Source of the DNA: Endozoicomonas gorgoniicola
Lineage (GTDB): Bacteria > Pseudomonadota > Gammaproteobacteria > Pseudomonadales > Endozoicomonadaceae
Assembly: GCF_025562715.2 (NCBI RefSeq)
Contig: NZ_JAPFCC010000001.1
Span: 434,001-498,000 of the forward strand
DNA length: 64,000 nucleotides
Direction of reading: 5' to 3'
Of this stretch, positions 1-9,063 are shown one piece after another. The notes beneath the pieces were generated by a model. That model searched no databases and was not told the origin of the DNA. It saw only the letters and a list, made by a program, of their open reading frames with translations. The first letter of the stretch is position 1. Each line of letters starts with the position of its first letter. The position numbers and the translations under genes are program-made.

Positions 1-103
1 GCTATAGCTGAGATCAGATAATTTTTATTGTATTTAATAGAAAAACAAAATTTTCCGGTATGATAAAACCTGTTAAATTTGCTGTTTGTTAACTTTTGTT
101 GTT

Positions 104-304
104 TCAGTGCAGATGTCTTGGGTTGGATGGCTTACCCTTTGGTTTTCCATCCTGATCAATCAGCTTATCACGAGCATCAACGCGATAAATATGACGAAAA
201 TACTGAGCTTTAAGATCATTGCTGTCTAGTGTTTGTTTTACTTCCACACCTACACGCTGTAGGTATTCAAGCATAAATGCGGGGTCTGGCACTGCAGCCT
301 CCAA
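104..304 (-). CDS. Small hypothetical protein, possibly the end of a broken gene
   Basis: A 66-codon frame opens at a TTG and ends with a basic, proline-rich tail (GKPKGKPSNPRHLH). No family is recognised. The same frame stays open upstream for twelve codons beyond the TTG without an ATG or GTG. A GTG preceded by AGAGGAG near 343 is in a different frame, so a single frameshift in the TTTT run near 321 would give a longer protein with a normal start. It may be a genuine small protein with a TTG start or the 3' part of a damaged gene. Confidence 0.3.
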   Translation of the reverse strand: MEAAVPDPAFMLEYLQRVGVEVKQTLDSNDLKAQYFRHIYRVDARDKLIDQDGKPKGKPSNPRHLH

Positions 305-595
305 GGCTAACTTGTCTTGTAAAATTCGGCGTAGAATATCACTCCTCTGTTAAGGTTTTTTGACCTGAGGCACCTTTTTGCATGCTATTTTCATAAATTT
401 ACAGCACCAGGTGTTGTATAAAGAAGTGTCATTGTTGTGAAAATACAACTGACAAAAGTGCTTTGGTGGATAGTTCTGTTAAGTTGTGTTTGTGCAGACT
501 TAAATGTCGATAAGTGAATATAAAAGAAATAAACATCTAACAAAAAACATTATAATTGAACATAAGACTGCATTTTCTATTGAGTGGAGCATATT

Positions 596-1717
596 ATGCT
601 GGTTGGCGTGCCTAAGGAAATAAAAAATCAAGAATACCGTGTTGGACTAACACCTGCTTCTGTTAAAGAGCTGACAGAGCACGGGCATGACACTTATGTC
701 CAGAAAAACGCAGGGGATGGTGTAGGCTTCAGTGATCAGGATTACATCGATGCAGGTGCAATCATTTTGGAAACTGCTGATGAAGTCTTTGCTAAAGCCG
801 AGATGATCGTCAAGGTTAAAGAGCCTCTGGCTGAAGAACGCGCCCGCCTTCGCCCGGATCACACACTGTTTACCTATCTGCACCTTGCTCCGGACGAAGC
901 GCAGACACAAGACCTGATTCACTCCGGTGCTACCTGCATTGCCTATGAGACCGTCACCGACAAAAATGGCCGCCTGCCGCTGCTTGCTCCCATGTCAGAA
1001 GTCGCTGGTCGTATGTCCATTCAGGCCGGAGCCCATTGTCTGGAGAAGTCCATGTCTGGTCGTGGTCTTTTGCTGGGGGGCGTACCCGGTGTTGAATCCG
1101 CTAAAGTGGTCATTATCGGTGGCGGTGTTGTTGGACAGAACGCAGCAGCCATGGCAGTAGGCATGGGCGCAGAGGTCGTCATTCTCGATCGTTCAGTTGA
1201 AGTGCTGTGTAAACTGGATGAGCAGTTCGGCAACCGGGTACGTACTGTCTATTCAACGTCACACTCTATTAATGATCATGTCACGACAGCGGACCTGGTT
1301 ATTGGAGGAGTACTGTTGCCAGGTGCTGAGGCACCCAAGCTGATTACCCGGGATATGATCAGCAAGATGAAAAAAGGTTCCGTTATCGTTGACGTTGCCA
1401 TTGACCAGGGTGGGTGTGCAGAAACAGCCGTTGCAACGACTCATGATGAACCGACATTTATTGTCGACGATGTTGTACATTACTGTGTCGCTAACATGCC
1501 GGGTGCAGTGGCACGCACATCAACCCTGGCACTGAATAACGCAACCCTGCCTTATGTATTACAGCTGGCGGACAAAGGTCCCCGGCAGGCACTGGAAGAA
1601 AATCCACACCTCCTTGAAGGGCTGAATGTGTGCAAGGGCGTTGTTACCTGTCAGTCCGTTGCCGACGCTCAAAACCTGCCTTACCGTCCAGCAGCAGAAA
1701 TGCTGACCGAGCTGTAA
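596..1717 (+). CDS. ald: Alanine dehydrogenase
   Basis: NAD-dependent L-alanine dehydrogenase, interconverting alanine with pyruvate and ammonia in the cytosol. The 373-residue product has the family length (about 370). Visible active-site residues are Arg15, Lys75 (in IVKVKEPL) and His96 (in YLHLAPD), followed by the Rossmann glycine motif GGGVVGQNAA. An in-frame GTG at 584 is possible, but the ATG at 596 follows GTGGAG at good spacing and gives the conserved N-terminus MLVGVPKEIK. It is monocistronic, with a strong terminator 33 bases after the stop. Family assignment is secure. Confidence 0.95.
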   Translation: MLVGVPKEIKNQEYRVGLTPASVKELTEHGHDTYVQKNAGDGVGFSDQDYIDAGAIILETADEVFAKAEMIVKVKEPLAEERARLRPDHTLFTYLHLAPDEAQTQDLIHSGATCIAYETVTDKNGRLPLLAPMSEVAGRMSIQAGAHCLEKSMSGRGLLLGGVPGVESAKVVIIGGGVVGQNAAAMAVGMGAEVVILDRSVEVLCKLDEQFGNRVRTVYSTSHSINDHVTTADLVIGGVLLPGAEAPKLITRDMISKMKKGSVIVDVAIDQGGCAETAVATTHDEPTFIVDDVVHYCVANMPGAVARTSTLALNNATLPYVLQLADKGPRQALEENPHLLEGLNVCKGVVTCQSVADAQNLPYRPAAEMLTEL

Positions 1718-1749
1718 CAGGTATAAACTCCTGCCTTTCATTCTGCTAT

Positions 1750-1786
1750 AAGCTGCGTTTATCCTTTTGATGACGCAGCTTTTTTT
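1750..1786 (+). terminator. Rho-independent terminator after ald
   Basis: Nine-base stem AAGCTGCGT (1750-1758) pairs with ACGCAGCTT (1773-1781) and runs into a T tract, 33 bases after the ald stop codon. Confidence 0.85.
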
Positions 1787-1833
1787 ATTTTGATCTGATA
1801 CATTTGCCATTTTAACGATCAGGAAATTCTGCA

Positions 1834-2295
1834 GTGATAAAATGGGAATGGTGTCATTATGAAAAACTCAGTCTTGACCAGCTGTATGAGATTCTGGAAG
1901 TGCGACAATCAGTCTTTGTCGTAGAACAGAACTGCGCCTATCAGGACGCAGATGGTCTGGATAAGGTGTCGTACCACCTGATGGGCTGGTTTTTTGACGA
2001 CGAAGGACGCAAAACCCTGGCCGCCTATGCCCGTGTTATTCCACCGGAAGTCGTAAAGCCGGAACCGGCAATTGGCAGAGTCATTACTGCTGAAGCCTTT
2101 CGGGGGCAGGGTTTAGGGCGTCTTCTGCTTGCTGAAGCGGTTCGGTTATCTGAAGAGATTTTTCCTGACAATGATATTTACCTCAGCGCCCAGGCTCATC
2201 TGCAAAGCTATTACGGGAGCTGTGGCTTTATGGCATCGGGGGAGCCGTACGATGAAGATGGTATCCCCCATATTGCCATGTTCAGACGGAAATAA
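1834..2295 (+). CDS. elaA: ElaA-type GNAT acetyltransferase
   Basis: A 153-residue GNAT-fold N-acetyltransferase of the ElaA family. The start is GTG (GTG ATA AAA). The ElaA signature is clear near the N-terminus (LYEILEVRQSVFVVEQNC, residues 17-34). The acetyl-CoA binding loop follows in the GRVITAEAFRGQGLGRLLL region, with a typical C-terminal YYGSCGF segment. The biological substrate of ElaA proteins is not established. The gene is convergent with the next one, 15 bases apart. Confidence 0.88.
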   Translation: MIKWEWCHYEKLSLDQLYEILEVRQSVFVVEQNCAYQDADGLDKVSYHLMGWFFDDEGRKTLAAYARVIPPEVVKPEPAIGRVITAEAFRGQGLGRLLLAEAVRLSEEIFPDNDIYLSAQAHLQSYYGSCGFMASGEPYDEDGIPHIAMFRRK

Positions 2296-2310
2296 CGTCA
2301 GTAAACCGTT

Positions 2311-3147
2311 TCAGGCACAGACCTCAGCCAGTAACCGGTTGCCGCCCAGGGATTGCACCGCATCAAGCTGCTCATCATTTTTAACCAGAATAAGCCCGGC
2401 AAACCCAAGGGCATTGACTGATATGCCCTGATAACGATCACGGGTTCTGGGAATCATCATCATCCAGTTGTCGGTCATCAGAAGGTTATACGGGGCAAGG
2501 ATCTGCCCGGCCGGTTTGCCGCAGTTAAACTGGCTGATCATGGAGAGATATAGTTTATAAACCTGTTCTGCTGTTTTTCCGGCAATATCGACGGTCAGGT
2601 TTGGGAATGGAAGCGCCAGCAGGCGCTCTGGATTCTGGCTGATACGCTTCAGGACTGCATCAACTGGCAGGGTGGCGGGTTGAGGAAATGCCTGAAAGTG
2701 GCGATGAGGCTGGCTGGCTCCCGCTTCCATGCCACTGTTATAAAAAGCCAGCATCGGGAATGAACTCATGACCTGCAGTATGGCATGAAACTCTTTTTCA
2801 CCCAGTAATGTTTCCTGGGCTTCAAACTCTGGTGTAACAACCAGAAGATGATGATCCACCACATTGAATTTATTAAGCAGAACCACATGACCAGCTTGTA
2901 AATGACAGATGTAGAGTGCTTTCTCATAAGGAAGAAATGGGTTTTTGCCTGTGTTTTTAGCGAACTTGTGGGAAGGTTTTGTTCGTAGGCTCGATAGCTT
3001 TCTGACCTCAAAAGGGATAGCGCCGGAAAGGGTGACCAGTTCCGTAGACAGCGATTGCAGAGAGCCATTATTCAGAGCTTTCTGACTGGTTTCGAGCAGC
3101 CATTGCTTCAGATCAGAGGTATGAAAAAAACGTTTGTTGTCGTTCAT
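2311..3147 (-). CDS. ATP adenylyltransferase (Ap4A phosphorylase-like)
   Basis: A 278-residue protein resembling the Apa1/Apa2 type of diadenosine tetraphosphate phosphorylase. These enzymes phosphorolyse Ap4A to ADP and ATP, limiting alarmone-like dinucleotides. The HIT-superfamily catalytic motif is seen as QPHRHFQ (146-152), with His150 in the nucleophile position. The upstream NKFNVVDHHLLVVTPEF and FYNSGMEAGASQ segments also match the family. The gene is convergent with the elaA-like gene. No strong ribosome binding site is seen before the ATG, so the start is less certain than the family. Confidence 0.85.
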   Translation of the reverse strand: MNDNKRFFHTSDLKQWLLETSQKALNNGSLQSLSTELVTLSGAIPFEVRKLSSLRTKPSHKFAKNTGKNPFLPYEKALYICHLQAGHVVLLNKFNVVDHHLLVVTPEFEAQETLLGEKEFHAILQVMSSFPMLAFYNSGMEAGASQPHRHFQAFPQPATLPVDAVLKRISQNPERLLALPFPNLTVDIAGKTAEQVYKLYLSMISQFNCGKPAGQILAPYNLLMTDNWMMMIPRTRDRYQGISVNALGFAGLILVKNDEQLDAVQSLGGNRLLAEVCA

Positions 3148-3343
3148 AGGCTCAATAGTCTTTATGGTTCCTTATAGATCAATAGGATAGTTGTTTAAAA
3201 TTGATATAAGTCAATGTATCAGAGACAGGTACTTTTCGAACACAGCATGATACAAGTACCCTAACAACGATAATAACCATGAGTTTTGGATATCTTTTTA
3301 TCCCGGCACAGATAAAAAGCTGTCCTTCACAAGGGGGAGTACG

Positions 3344-3919
3344 ATGTCGATGTTGATCGATAGAATTATAAAAGATCATGAACACCTGACACGCTTGCTG
3401 GTTTGTCTGGATAGAGAAATCTCAAAGTACAAAGAAGGGGCAACCCGTCGACCCAGGCTATCTGTGATTATCGATGCACTGGACTATCTCCATAATTACC
3501 CTGACAGTTTTCATCATCCGCTTGAATCACGACTGCTGGCAAAACTACGTCCCAGAATCACGGATAGCGAATTGCGGGATAAACTGGAAGTGATTGAAGA
3601 CCAGCACGTTGAGATTAATCAGTTGACCAATAATCTTATTGATCGCTTCCAGTCCATACAAAATGACCAGATAGTACCTATTGATGCACTTCTGGCGGAT
3701 TACCAGCGCTATGCTGATCTGCAGATTAACCACCTCAAACTGGAAAATACCTGCATGATCCCAGCCATGCAAGCGTTGTTAACAAAGGAGGACGTTGCAG
3801 CGGTCACATCCGCACTGAATAGTAACCCTGACCCTCTGTTTGGTGCGCATCTCTGGGACTCTTACGAAAATCTTTACCAGTTTGTTATTGGTACCGAGAA
3901 AGAACAGGTTGCTGTCTGA
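3344..3919 (+). CDS. Hemerythrin-domain protein
   Basis: A 191-residue protein with a hemerythrin HHE domain, a four-helix bundle binding a di-iron centre through His, Asp and Glu. Candidate ligands in order are His12 and His14 (DHEH), His57-His58 and Glu61 (HHPLE), His88 and Glu90 (QHVE), then a later NHLKLEN segment. Such proteins sense or buffer O2, NO or iron; the role here is not shown. The ATG follows GGGGGAGTAC at good spacing. It is a single gene convergent with the acetoacetyl-CoA synthetase gene. Confidence 0.88.
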   Translation: MSMLIDRIIKDHEHLTRLLVCLDREISKYKEGATRRPRLSVIIDALDYLHNYPDSFHHPLESRLLAKLRPRITDSELRDKLEVIEDQHVEINQLTNNLIDRFQSIQNDQIVPIDALLADYQRYADLQINHLKLENTCMIPAMQALLTKEDVAAVTSALNSNPDPLFGAHLWDSYENLYQFVIGTEKEQVAV

Positions 3920-3950
3920 CTGCCCATTTTAACTTCGCAGCAGGACAGTC

Positions 3951-5909
3951 TTAAGTCCGACAGGCTCCCAGCTCTGCCCGATTCCGGAAGTACTCCAAAG
4001 CTTCCGGGTTGGCCAGCGCTTCGGTATTGGCAACGGTTTTTCCGTGGACAATATCTCTTACTGCCAGTTCTACAATTTTACCGCTGATGGTTCTGGGAAT
4101 GTCAGCCACCTGCAATATAACAGCTGGCACATGCCTGGGTGTTGTATTGCTTCGGATAGTCATTTTAATGGTTTTAATCAGTTCATCATTGAGCTGCAGG
4201 CCGGGTCGAAGCTTAACGAACAGTACGACACGAACATCGTTGTCCCACTCCTGCCCTATGGCAATACTTTCCAGGACGGCTTCAACTTTCTCGACCTGCC
4301 GATAGATTTCTGCCGTACCTATCCGGACACCACCCGGATTTAAAACCGCGTCGGCACGGCCATGGATCACAATGCCGCCAGACTGTCTGAGTTCACCATA
4401 ATCACCATGGGCCCAGACATTGGGAAAACGATTAAAATAAGCTTTCCGGTAGCGGCTTCCATCCGGATCATTCCAGAAGCCAACCGGCATGCTGGGAAAG
4501 CTGGACTGACAGGTCAGCTCACCTTTTTCGCCAGTGAGCGCCTGTCCTTCGCTATTGACGAACTGCACATCCATACCCAGTCCCCTGCATTGCAGTTCAC
4601 CCCTGATAACGGACAGCGTTGGGTTGCCCAGGGCAAAGCAGGAAACAATATCTGTGCCGCCTGATATAGATGAAAGGCACACGTCGTTTTTTACAGAACG
4701 GTAAACATAGTCGAAACTCTCATGGAGCAGGGGAGAGCCAGTCGACAGTATGGCTTTCAAGTGTCTGAGGTCGTGGGTTTCATCCGGTTTTACGCCCGCC
4801 TTTTCCAGAGCGGCTATGTATTTTGCACTGGTTCCGAATACACTGACCTGTTCTTCTTCCAGTAAATCAATCAGTGCGGACGGTTTGGGAAAAAAAGGAG
4901 AACCGTCGTATATGATCAGAGTCGCACCCAGGGCCAGGGAAGACACCATCCAGTTCCACATCATCCAGCCACAGGTTGTGAAATAGAAAAGACGGTCTGT
5001 GGACTTGAGATTGGTATGCAGTCCCAGCTCTTTCAGGTGTTGCAGCAGCGTACCGCCGTGACCATGAACAATGCATTTGGGAACACCCGTGGTACCCGAG
5101 GAATACATGATAAACAGTGGGTCATTAAATGCGACAGGCTCGAAGTGAACCCCGTGGCTGCCTTGTGCGGCAAACGTGGAATACAGTTCCGTATCCGGTA
5201 GCGCAGAAAGGTCAGGTTCAGGCTCCATAAAAGGTACCAGTACCGTCATCTGAAGCTCTGGAATGGCCTGCTGAATAGCGGCTATTTTGCCTTTGCAGTC
5301 TATGACTTTGCCACCATAGAAGTAACCGTCACAGGCCAGAAGCAGTTTGGGTTCTATCTGCCCGAAACGATCAAGTACTCCCTGAAGGCCAAAGTCGGGA
5401 GAGCAGGAAGACCAGATGGCTCCCAGTGCCGTAGTGGCCAGCATCATGATGATGGTTTCCGGGCAGTTTGGCATAAGGGCAGCAACCCGGTCACCTTTCC
5501 TGATGCCCTGTTGAACCAGCCCACTCTGGGCTGCGGAAACCGCCTGATAAAGTGTCTTCCAGGTCAGGGACTCCCTCCGTCCTGTCTCTCCCCGAAAAAT
5601 AATGGCAGGTTGGTCAGACTCCCTGTGCCGCAACAGATGCTCGGCATAGTTCAGGGTACTTCCGGAAAACCAGTCGGCACCGGGCATGGCGTCGTTTGCC
5701 AGAATGGTTTGTGGAGGGGTATGGAGCATGACCTGAAAGTAATCGGCGACCAGTTCCCAGAAAGACGCTCGTTCAGAAATACTCCACTGATAAAGGTGGT
5801 TGTAATCCGGGAAAGTCTGACCTGTCTTTAGTTGAGCCGCCAGGCTGAAAGCCTGCAGGTTGGAGCTGTTGATCGTCTGTTCTGAAGGGGTCCAGAGTAC
5901 CTGAGTCAT
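3951..5909 (-). CDS. aacS: Acetoacetyl-CoA synthetase
   Basis: ATP-dependent ligase that activates acetoacetate to acetoacetyl-CoA, used in ketone body or polyhydroxyalkanoate carbon recovery. The 652-residue product matches the family. The ANL-superfamily P-loop reads YSSGTTGVPK, with later HGDYGE and GGVRIGTAEIYR motifs and the C-terminal catalytic lysine region RTISGKIVE. The frame opens 20 codons earlier (5969), but the ATG at 5909 has AGGAA eight bases upstream and yields MTQVLWTPS, typical of the family N-terminus. Confidence 0.92.
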   Translation of the reverse strand: MTQVLWTPSEQTINSSNLQAFSLAAQLKTGQTFPDYNHLYQWSISERASFWELVADYFQVMLHTPPQTILANDAMPGADWFSGSTLNYAEHLLRHRESDQPAIIFRGETGRRESLTWKTLYQAVSAAQSGLVQQGIRKGDRVAALMPNCPETIIMMLATTALGAIWSSCSPDFGLQGVLDRFGQIEPKLLLACDGYFYGGKVIDCKGKIAAIQQAIPELQMTVLVPFMEPEPDLSALPDTELYSTFAAQGSHGVHFEPVAFNDPLFIMYSSGTTGVPKCIVHGHGGTLLQHLKELGLHTNLKSTDRLFYFTTCGWMMWNWMVSSLALGATLIIYDGSPFFPKPSALIDLLEEEQVSVFGTSAKYIAALEKAGVKPDETHDLRHLKAILSTGSPLLHESFDYVYRSVKNDVCLSSISGGTDIVSCFALGNPTLSVIRGELQCRGLGMDVQFVNSEGQALTGEKGELTCQSSFPSMPVGFWNDPDGSRYRKAYFNRFPNVWAHGDYGELRQSGGIVIHGRADAVLNPGGVRIGTAEIYRQVEKVEAVLESIAIGQEWDNDVRVVLFVKLRPGLQLNDELIKTIKMTIRSNTTPRHVPAVILQVADIPRTISGKIVELAVRDIVHGKTVANTEALANPEALEYFRNRAELGACRT

Positions 5910-6173
5910 AACCGAAGATTCCTGTTTATTATTCTCACCCGCCACAAGATCCATAAATGTAGCTGGCATTTTTCAGGTGATCACAGTTTATCATGACACA
6001 GTGCAATGGTGGGCTGTAAAGTAAAAAAGGCCGACGCTACGACCTGTTTTACCGATTCCGTTATTCAGGCTGTCTGGGGTTGCTGTGCGGTGACCATTTC
6101 CCGATCCCTTTAACCGGCAGAAACTGAAAACAGGTCTATCCTTGACTGGTCAGAAGAATTCATACTGCCAGCT

Positions 6174-6225
6174 TGTCACAACTTTGTGTCACAAGCTCGT
6201 GTCACAACCTCATGTCACAACATAG
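6174..6225. repeat. Four tandem 13-bp repeats headed by TGTCACAA
   Basis: TGTCACAA starts at 6174, 6187, 6200 and 6213, an exact 13-base period with variable five-base spacers. The array ends 8 bases before the GTG start of the next gene. The rest of the 5910-6232 gap shows no gene. It could be a regulator-binding array or a slippage-prone simple repeat. Confidence 0.9.
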
Positions 6226-6232
6226 TTAGGCA

Positions 6233-7876
6233 GTGTTGAATGGATTACCAAGAGAGACCTCATTGATCATCAGCGTGCCCAAACCATTATGGCAGCGGTT
6301 GCTTTTACAACAGGGCTTTGGCCTGATCTTTTATCTGTTCTGTCATATCAGCCCGGTGGCCTCTGCTCCCATTGCTTCATCAGCTATTGCTTCATCAGCT
6401 ATTGCTCCATCAGCAATGACAATAGGAAAACAGGTCGATAAACCGATCACTATTCTCACCTCTCACGTCACCCAACTGGGTTATATTGCTGCTGCTCGTA
6501 CTGTGGCGCATATTGTTGCTGAACAATTTCCCGGGCGGCGCATTCGTTTGATCGTGGATTACGATCAGGACAAGGTCGGTATCCGTGAGAAATTTAACCG
6601 GATATTCCACTTTCCTGACCAGGTTGAAATACTTTATTTACCCGGCAAGGGTAGATATACACGAACTGCCGATTCCTATAATCCCGAAGACAGGTTACTG
6701 GCACAGCAGTGGCTTGACGAATCCTCTCTTGTCATTATCGCCCTGAACTTCCTGGGCAGAGGGTTCGATCTGCCATCCGGGCAATGTCTTTTTATTGCAC
6801 AGATTGGCACACCGGCTTCCTGGACGGGGCTTCCCTGCCAGTGCAGGTACCGGGTTAATCTGGGGCTGGGGCCTGATGAGGATGGCATGCTGTTAGAGCC
6901 GCAACTGCTGAAAAAAGCAGAGCATGGCATGCCATTGGCTTTTACGGATGACTTTAATCGGGCGATGGTGGAATACCCGGAACTGGCACATTTTATCAAT
7001 CTGACACGGGCAAATTCTTCAGGCAGCACTCCCAGATATTATATGGCTTACCAGCATGTCAGCCGAAATTTTGCCGAATTTATCGCGATCGCCTCTCACC
7101 TTGAGGGGGACTCCGCTGAAGCGTGGATTCTGTCTAATATGGATGACACTTTTCTGGAAAGCCAGATAATGACTGAATTTCTTATTGATGAGGGGGTTGG
7201 AAAACTGATTTATTATCCGCCTTCGGCTTCGCCCAGGGAAACCATACTAAAGGAAGATGGAAGAGTCGTTCACTTCGCCAGGCTTCCCTTCCTGAAGGAT
7301 GATCTGTACTACGCATTATTTGCTTACTCTCAACCGGTGGTTGGTGTGACCAGTAACCACAGCCTGTTTATTGCCATGACTTTGGAAAAACTGCCCATTT
7401 ATTTACCGTACACACCCTTGCAGAATGATGTAAACCGCCATCTTTCTCAGCTTGATCGCTTGTTCCGGTCATTGTTTATAAGTGGTATGAAACCTGCCGA
7501 AACAGCACGAATCATACTGGCGAATCAAACCAGCATAGCGTCCTGGTCAAAGAATATCGTGGCATTAAAGTCAGCGAATGCACAGTTGATCAGTATGATT
7601 GAGCATTATGAAGGAAGAAGGGGCAGCCTGCCTGCCTCTGTTAACCAGGCTTTTAAAGGCGGTGATTGTCAGTGGCCAATGTTGAGCCACAATCCAACCA
7701 TCACTAATAATCATGCAGCAAGGGTTATTCCGGCTAACAGCCTCGGGGGTTTTGATGATATTTACTACCTTGCCCGCAGGGTTATAGGTTTATGCTATTT
7801 AGCACTGTGTGTTTATGGTGTTCGTGCAATCAGGTCCGGCTTAACAGACTCCCTTTGGTCACAGTGGAAGCGTTAA
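6233..7876 (+). CDS. Exported protein of unknown family, possible GT-B-like fold
   Basis: A 547-residue product with an N-terminal hydrophobic segment (about residues 22-45) that looks like a signal peptide or anchor. A short alanine/serine repeat follows (IASSAIASSAIAPSA). A second hydrophobic stretch near the C-terminus precedes a basic tail. The 65-190 region has alternating hydrophobic strands (ITILTSHVTQLGY, VEILYLPGKGRY, LVIIALNFLGRG). The segment VGVTSNHSLFIAMTLEKLPI recalls the donor-binding end of GT-B glycosyltransferases; this is inference only. The start is GTG after TTAGG. The stop overlaps a dispersed repeat. Confidence 0.6.
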   Translation: MLNGLPRETSLIISVPKPLWQRLLLQQGFGLIFYLFCHISPVASAPIASSAIASSAIAPSAMTIGKQVDKPITILTSHVTQLGYIAAARTVAHIVAEQFPGRRIRLIVDYDQDKVGIREKFNRIFHFPDQVEILYLPGKGRYTRTADSYNPEDRLLAQQWLDESSLVIIALNFLGRGFDLPSGQCLFIAQIGTPASWTGLPCQCRYRVNLGLGPDEDGMLLEPQLLKKAEHGMPLAFTDDFNRAMVEYPELAHFINLTRANSSGSTPRYYMAYQHVSRNFAEFIAIASHLEGDSAEAWILSNMDDTFLESQIMTEFLIDEGVGKLIYYPPSASPRETILKEDGRVVHFARLPFLKDDLYYALFAYSQPVVGVTSNHSLFIAMTLEKLPIYLPYTPLQNDVNRHLSQLDRLFRSLFISGMKPAETARIILANQTSIASWSKNIVALKSANAQLISMIEHYEGRRGSLPASVNQAFKGGDCQWPMLSHNPTITNNHAARVIPANSLGGFDDIYYLARRVIGLCYLALCVYGVRAIRSGLTDSLWSQWKR

Positions 7877-7920
7877 AAACCATGCATGCAAAACCTTCGT
7901 CATACCCGCGAAGGCGGGAA
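7874..7920. repeat. Dispersed REP-like repeat, copy 1
   Basis: From 7874 to 7914, 40 of 41 bases match a second copy at 27544-27584. The sequence contains ATGCATGCA followed by the palindrome-forming CGTCATACCCGCGAAGGCGGG. The first three bases are the TAA stop of the preceding gene. Confidence 0.85.
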
Positions 7921-7935
7921 TGAATGTTTGTCAGG

Positions 7936-8322
7936 CTATTCCGGAGAGGGGGAGAAATGCTGGTGGCGAATCAGCCACTTTCCTGAATGGTTTTCCAGAA
8001 ATGCCGTCACACGAACTTTAGGGTTTTCGTGCCCTTTTACATTCAATTGGGTACACATGCAGGCTGCCTCACCATAAAGGTATACGACAGGCGTTTCAGT
8101 TTCTGACTCAAATCCATCTTCACTGCTGAAGTAGTCGTTGTAGCGCTGTTCAATGGCTGAGCGGCTGCTCAGGTTGACGTGCAGACCGAAGCTGTGCGGT
8201 TCGTTATCGTCCACGAACAGAGACATCATACCGTCTACATCCTTGTCTTTTATGCAGCGTTCATATTGTCTGATGATATGCAGGAAAGGTGCCAGTGCCT
8301 CCCCTTCCAGTCTTGTGGACAT
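7936..8322 (-). CDS. SnoaL/NTF2-like domain protein
   Basis: A 128-residue cytosolic protein with the cone-like NTF2/SnoaL fold pattern. It starts with a helix (LAPFLHIIRQYERCIKDKD), continues with a turn (VDGMMSLFVDDN), and ends in beta strands (VRVTAFLENHSGKWLIRHQHFS). The family includes ketosteroid-isomerase-like enzymes and catalysis-free binding proteins, so no reaction can be assigned. The ATG at 8322 was chosen because AGGAG lies seven bases upstream; the frame is open to 8355. It lies 84 bases after the yihD-like gene on the same strand and may share its transcript. Confidence 0.72.
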   Translation of the reverse strand: MSTRLEGEALAPFLHIIRQYERCIKDKDVDGMMSLFVDDNEPHSFGLHVNLSSRSAIEQRYNDYFSSEDGFESETETPVVYLYGEAACMCTQLNVKGHENPKVRVTAFLENHSGKWLIRHQHFSPSPE

Positions 8323-8406
8323 ATTAAGACTCCTAACATAGCGATCAAGCGTCATTAGAAGTCTATAAGAAATAGCGGCGACTGCCAGAAAGAGTCGATA
8401 AATTCT

Positions 8407-8670
8407 TCAGCTGATGCCACGGGCCTTTAGAATCGCGGTCTTGAAATCGTCAATGCAGTCCTTGGCAATACCGGGGATCATCTCATGGTGGTCACGACTG
8501 CGCATTTTCAGGTGATATATCAGCATATCGTCGTTCATTGCGCGGAGGTCGCCTTTGTGTCCGGCTTCTTCAGCTATTTTGCCCAGAAAGCTCATCAGGC
8601 TGTCATTTTGGCTGGTCATCCATTCGTCTTTCAACAGATCCAGCAGCTCGTTAATACGGTGGCATTGCAT
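8407..8670 (-). CDS. yihD: YihD family protein
   Basis: An 87-residue protein closely matching the enterobacterial YihD family (DUF1040) along its whole length. The conserved stretch DDMLIYHLKMRSRD and the C-terminal motif IPGIAKDCIDDFKTAILKAR are both present. Function in the cell is not established for this family. The ATG start is supported by a GGGAG upstream on the minus strand. It is followed on the same strand by the SnoaL-like gene. Confidence 0.9.
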   Translation of the reverse strand: MQCHRINELLDLLKDEWMTSQNDSLMSFLGKIAEEAGHKGDLRAMNDDMLIYHLKMRSRDHHEMIPGIAKDCIDDFKTAILKARGIS

Positions 8671-9063
8671 ACTTTACTCCCTTGCCCTGTGGTGAAGAAT
8701 TGTGTTCGAAGAAATTGTTAATGCATGAATTCGTATCATATTGATTTGTAAGAGCATGATACATACAAGTTGTATGAATGTTTAGTTTTTAACTTCCCTG
8801 ATCTCGCCGGTCTGAACTTAGCCGGCGATACGCTTATTGGTTCTGTCAGAACGGGAGGGACTGGATTAGTGGCGGCGAGACATGGTTTACCCTCTATACT
8901 TTCGTGCGAAGGCATATTCGGATATGGGGCTGTCGATAATTCGTATTGCCATATATGGCATATAGAGTCTTTTCTGATGGTTTCTAAGTGATATGGCTTT
9001 GTGGCTTATTTCCCGAATCCTTGCCGTGAGCTAAATCTAACCAAAAACGACGGTGGTGGAGTG
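8671..9063. other. Intergenic region, divergent promoters expected
   Basis: This 393-base gap separates two divergent genes. A 73-codon plus-strand frame (8770-8991) lacks a ribosome binding site and recognisable motifs and is not called. A short palindrome GCCATATATGGC is at 8949-8960. Nothing else is recognised. Confidence 0.5.

Noticed and set aside
6174..6225. CRISPR array
   Set aside because: The repeats are only 8 bases with 5-base spacers and no cas genes are near; far too short for CRISPR.
8770..8991. 73-codon plus-strand gene upstream of the secreted-protein gene
   Set aside because: Start lacks a ribosome binding site, composition is not clearly coding, and no motif is seen.
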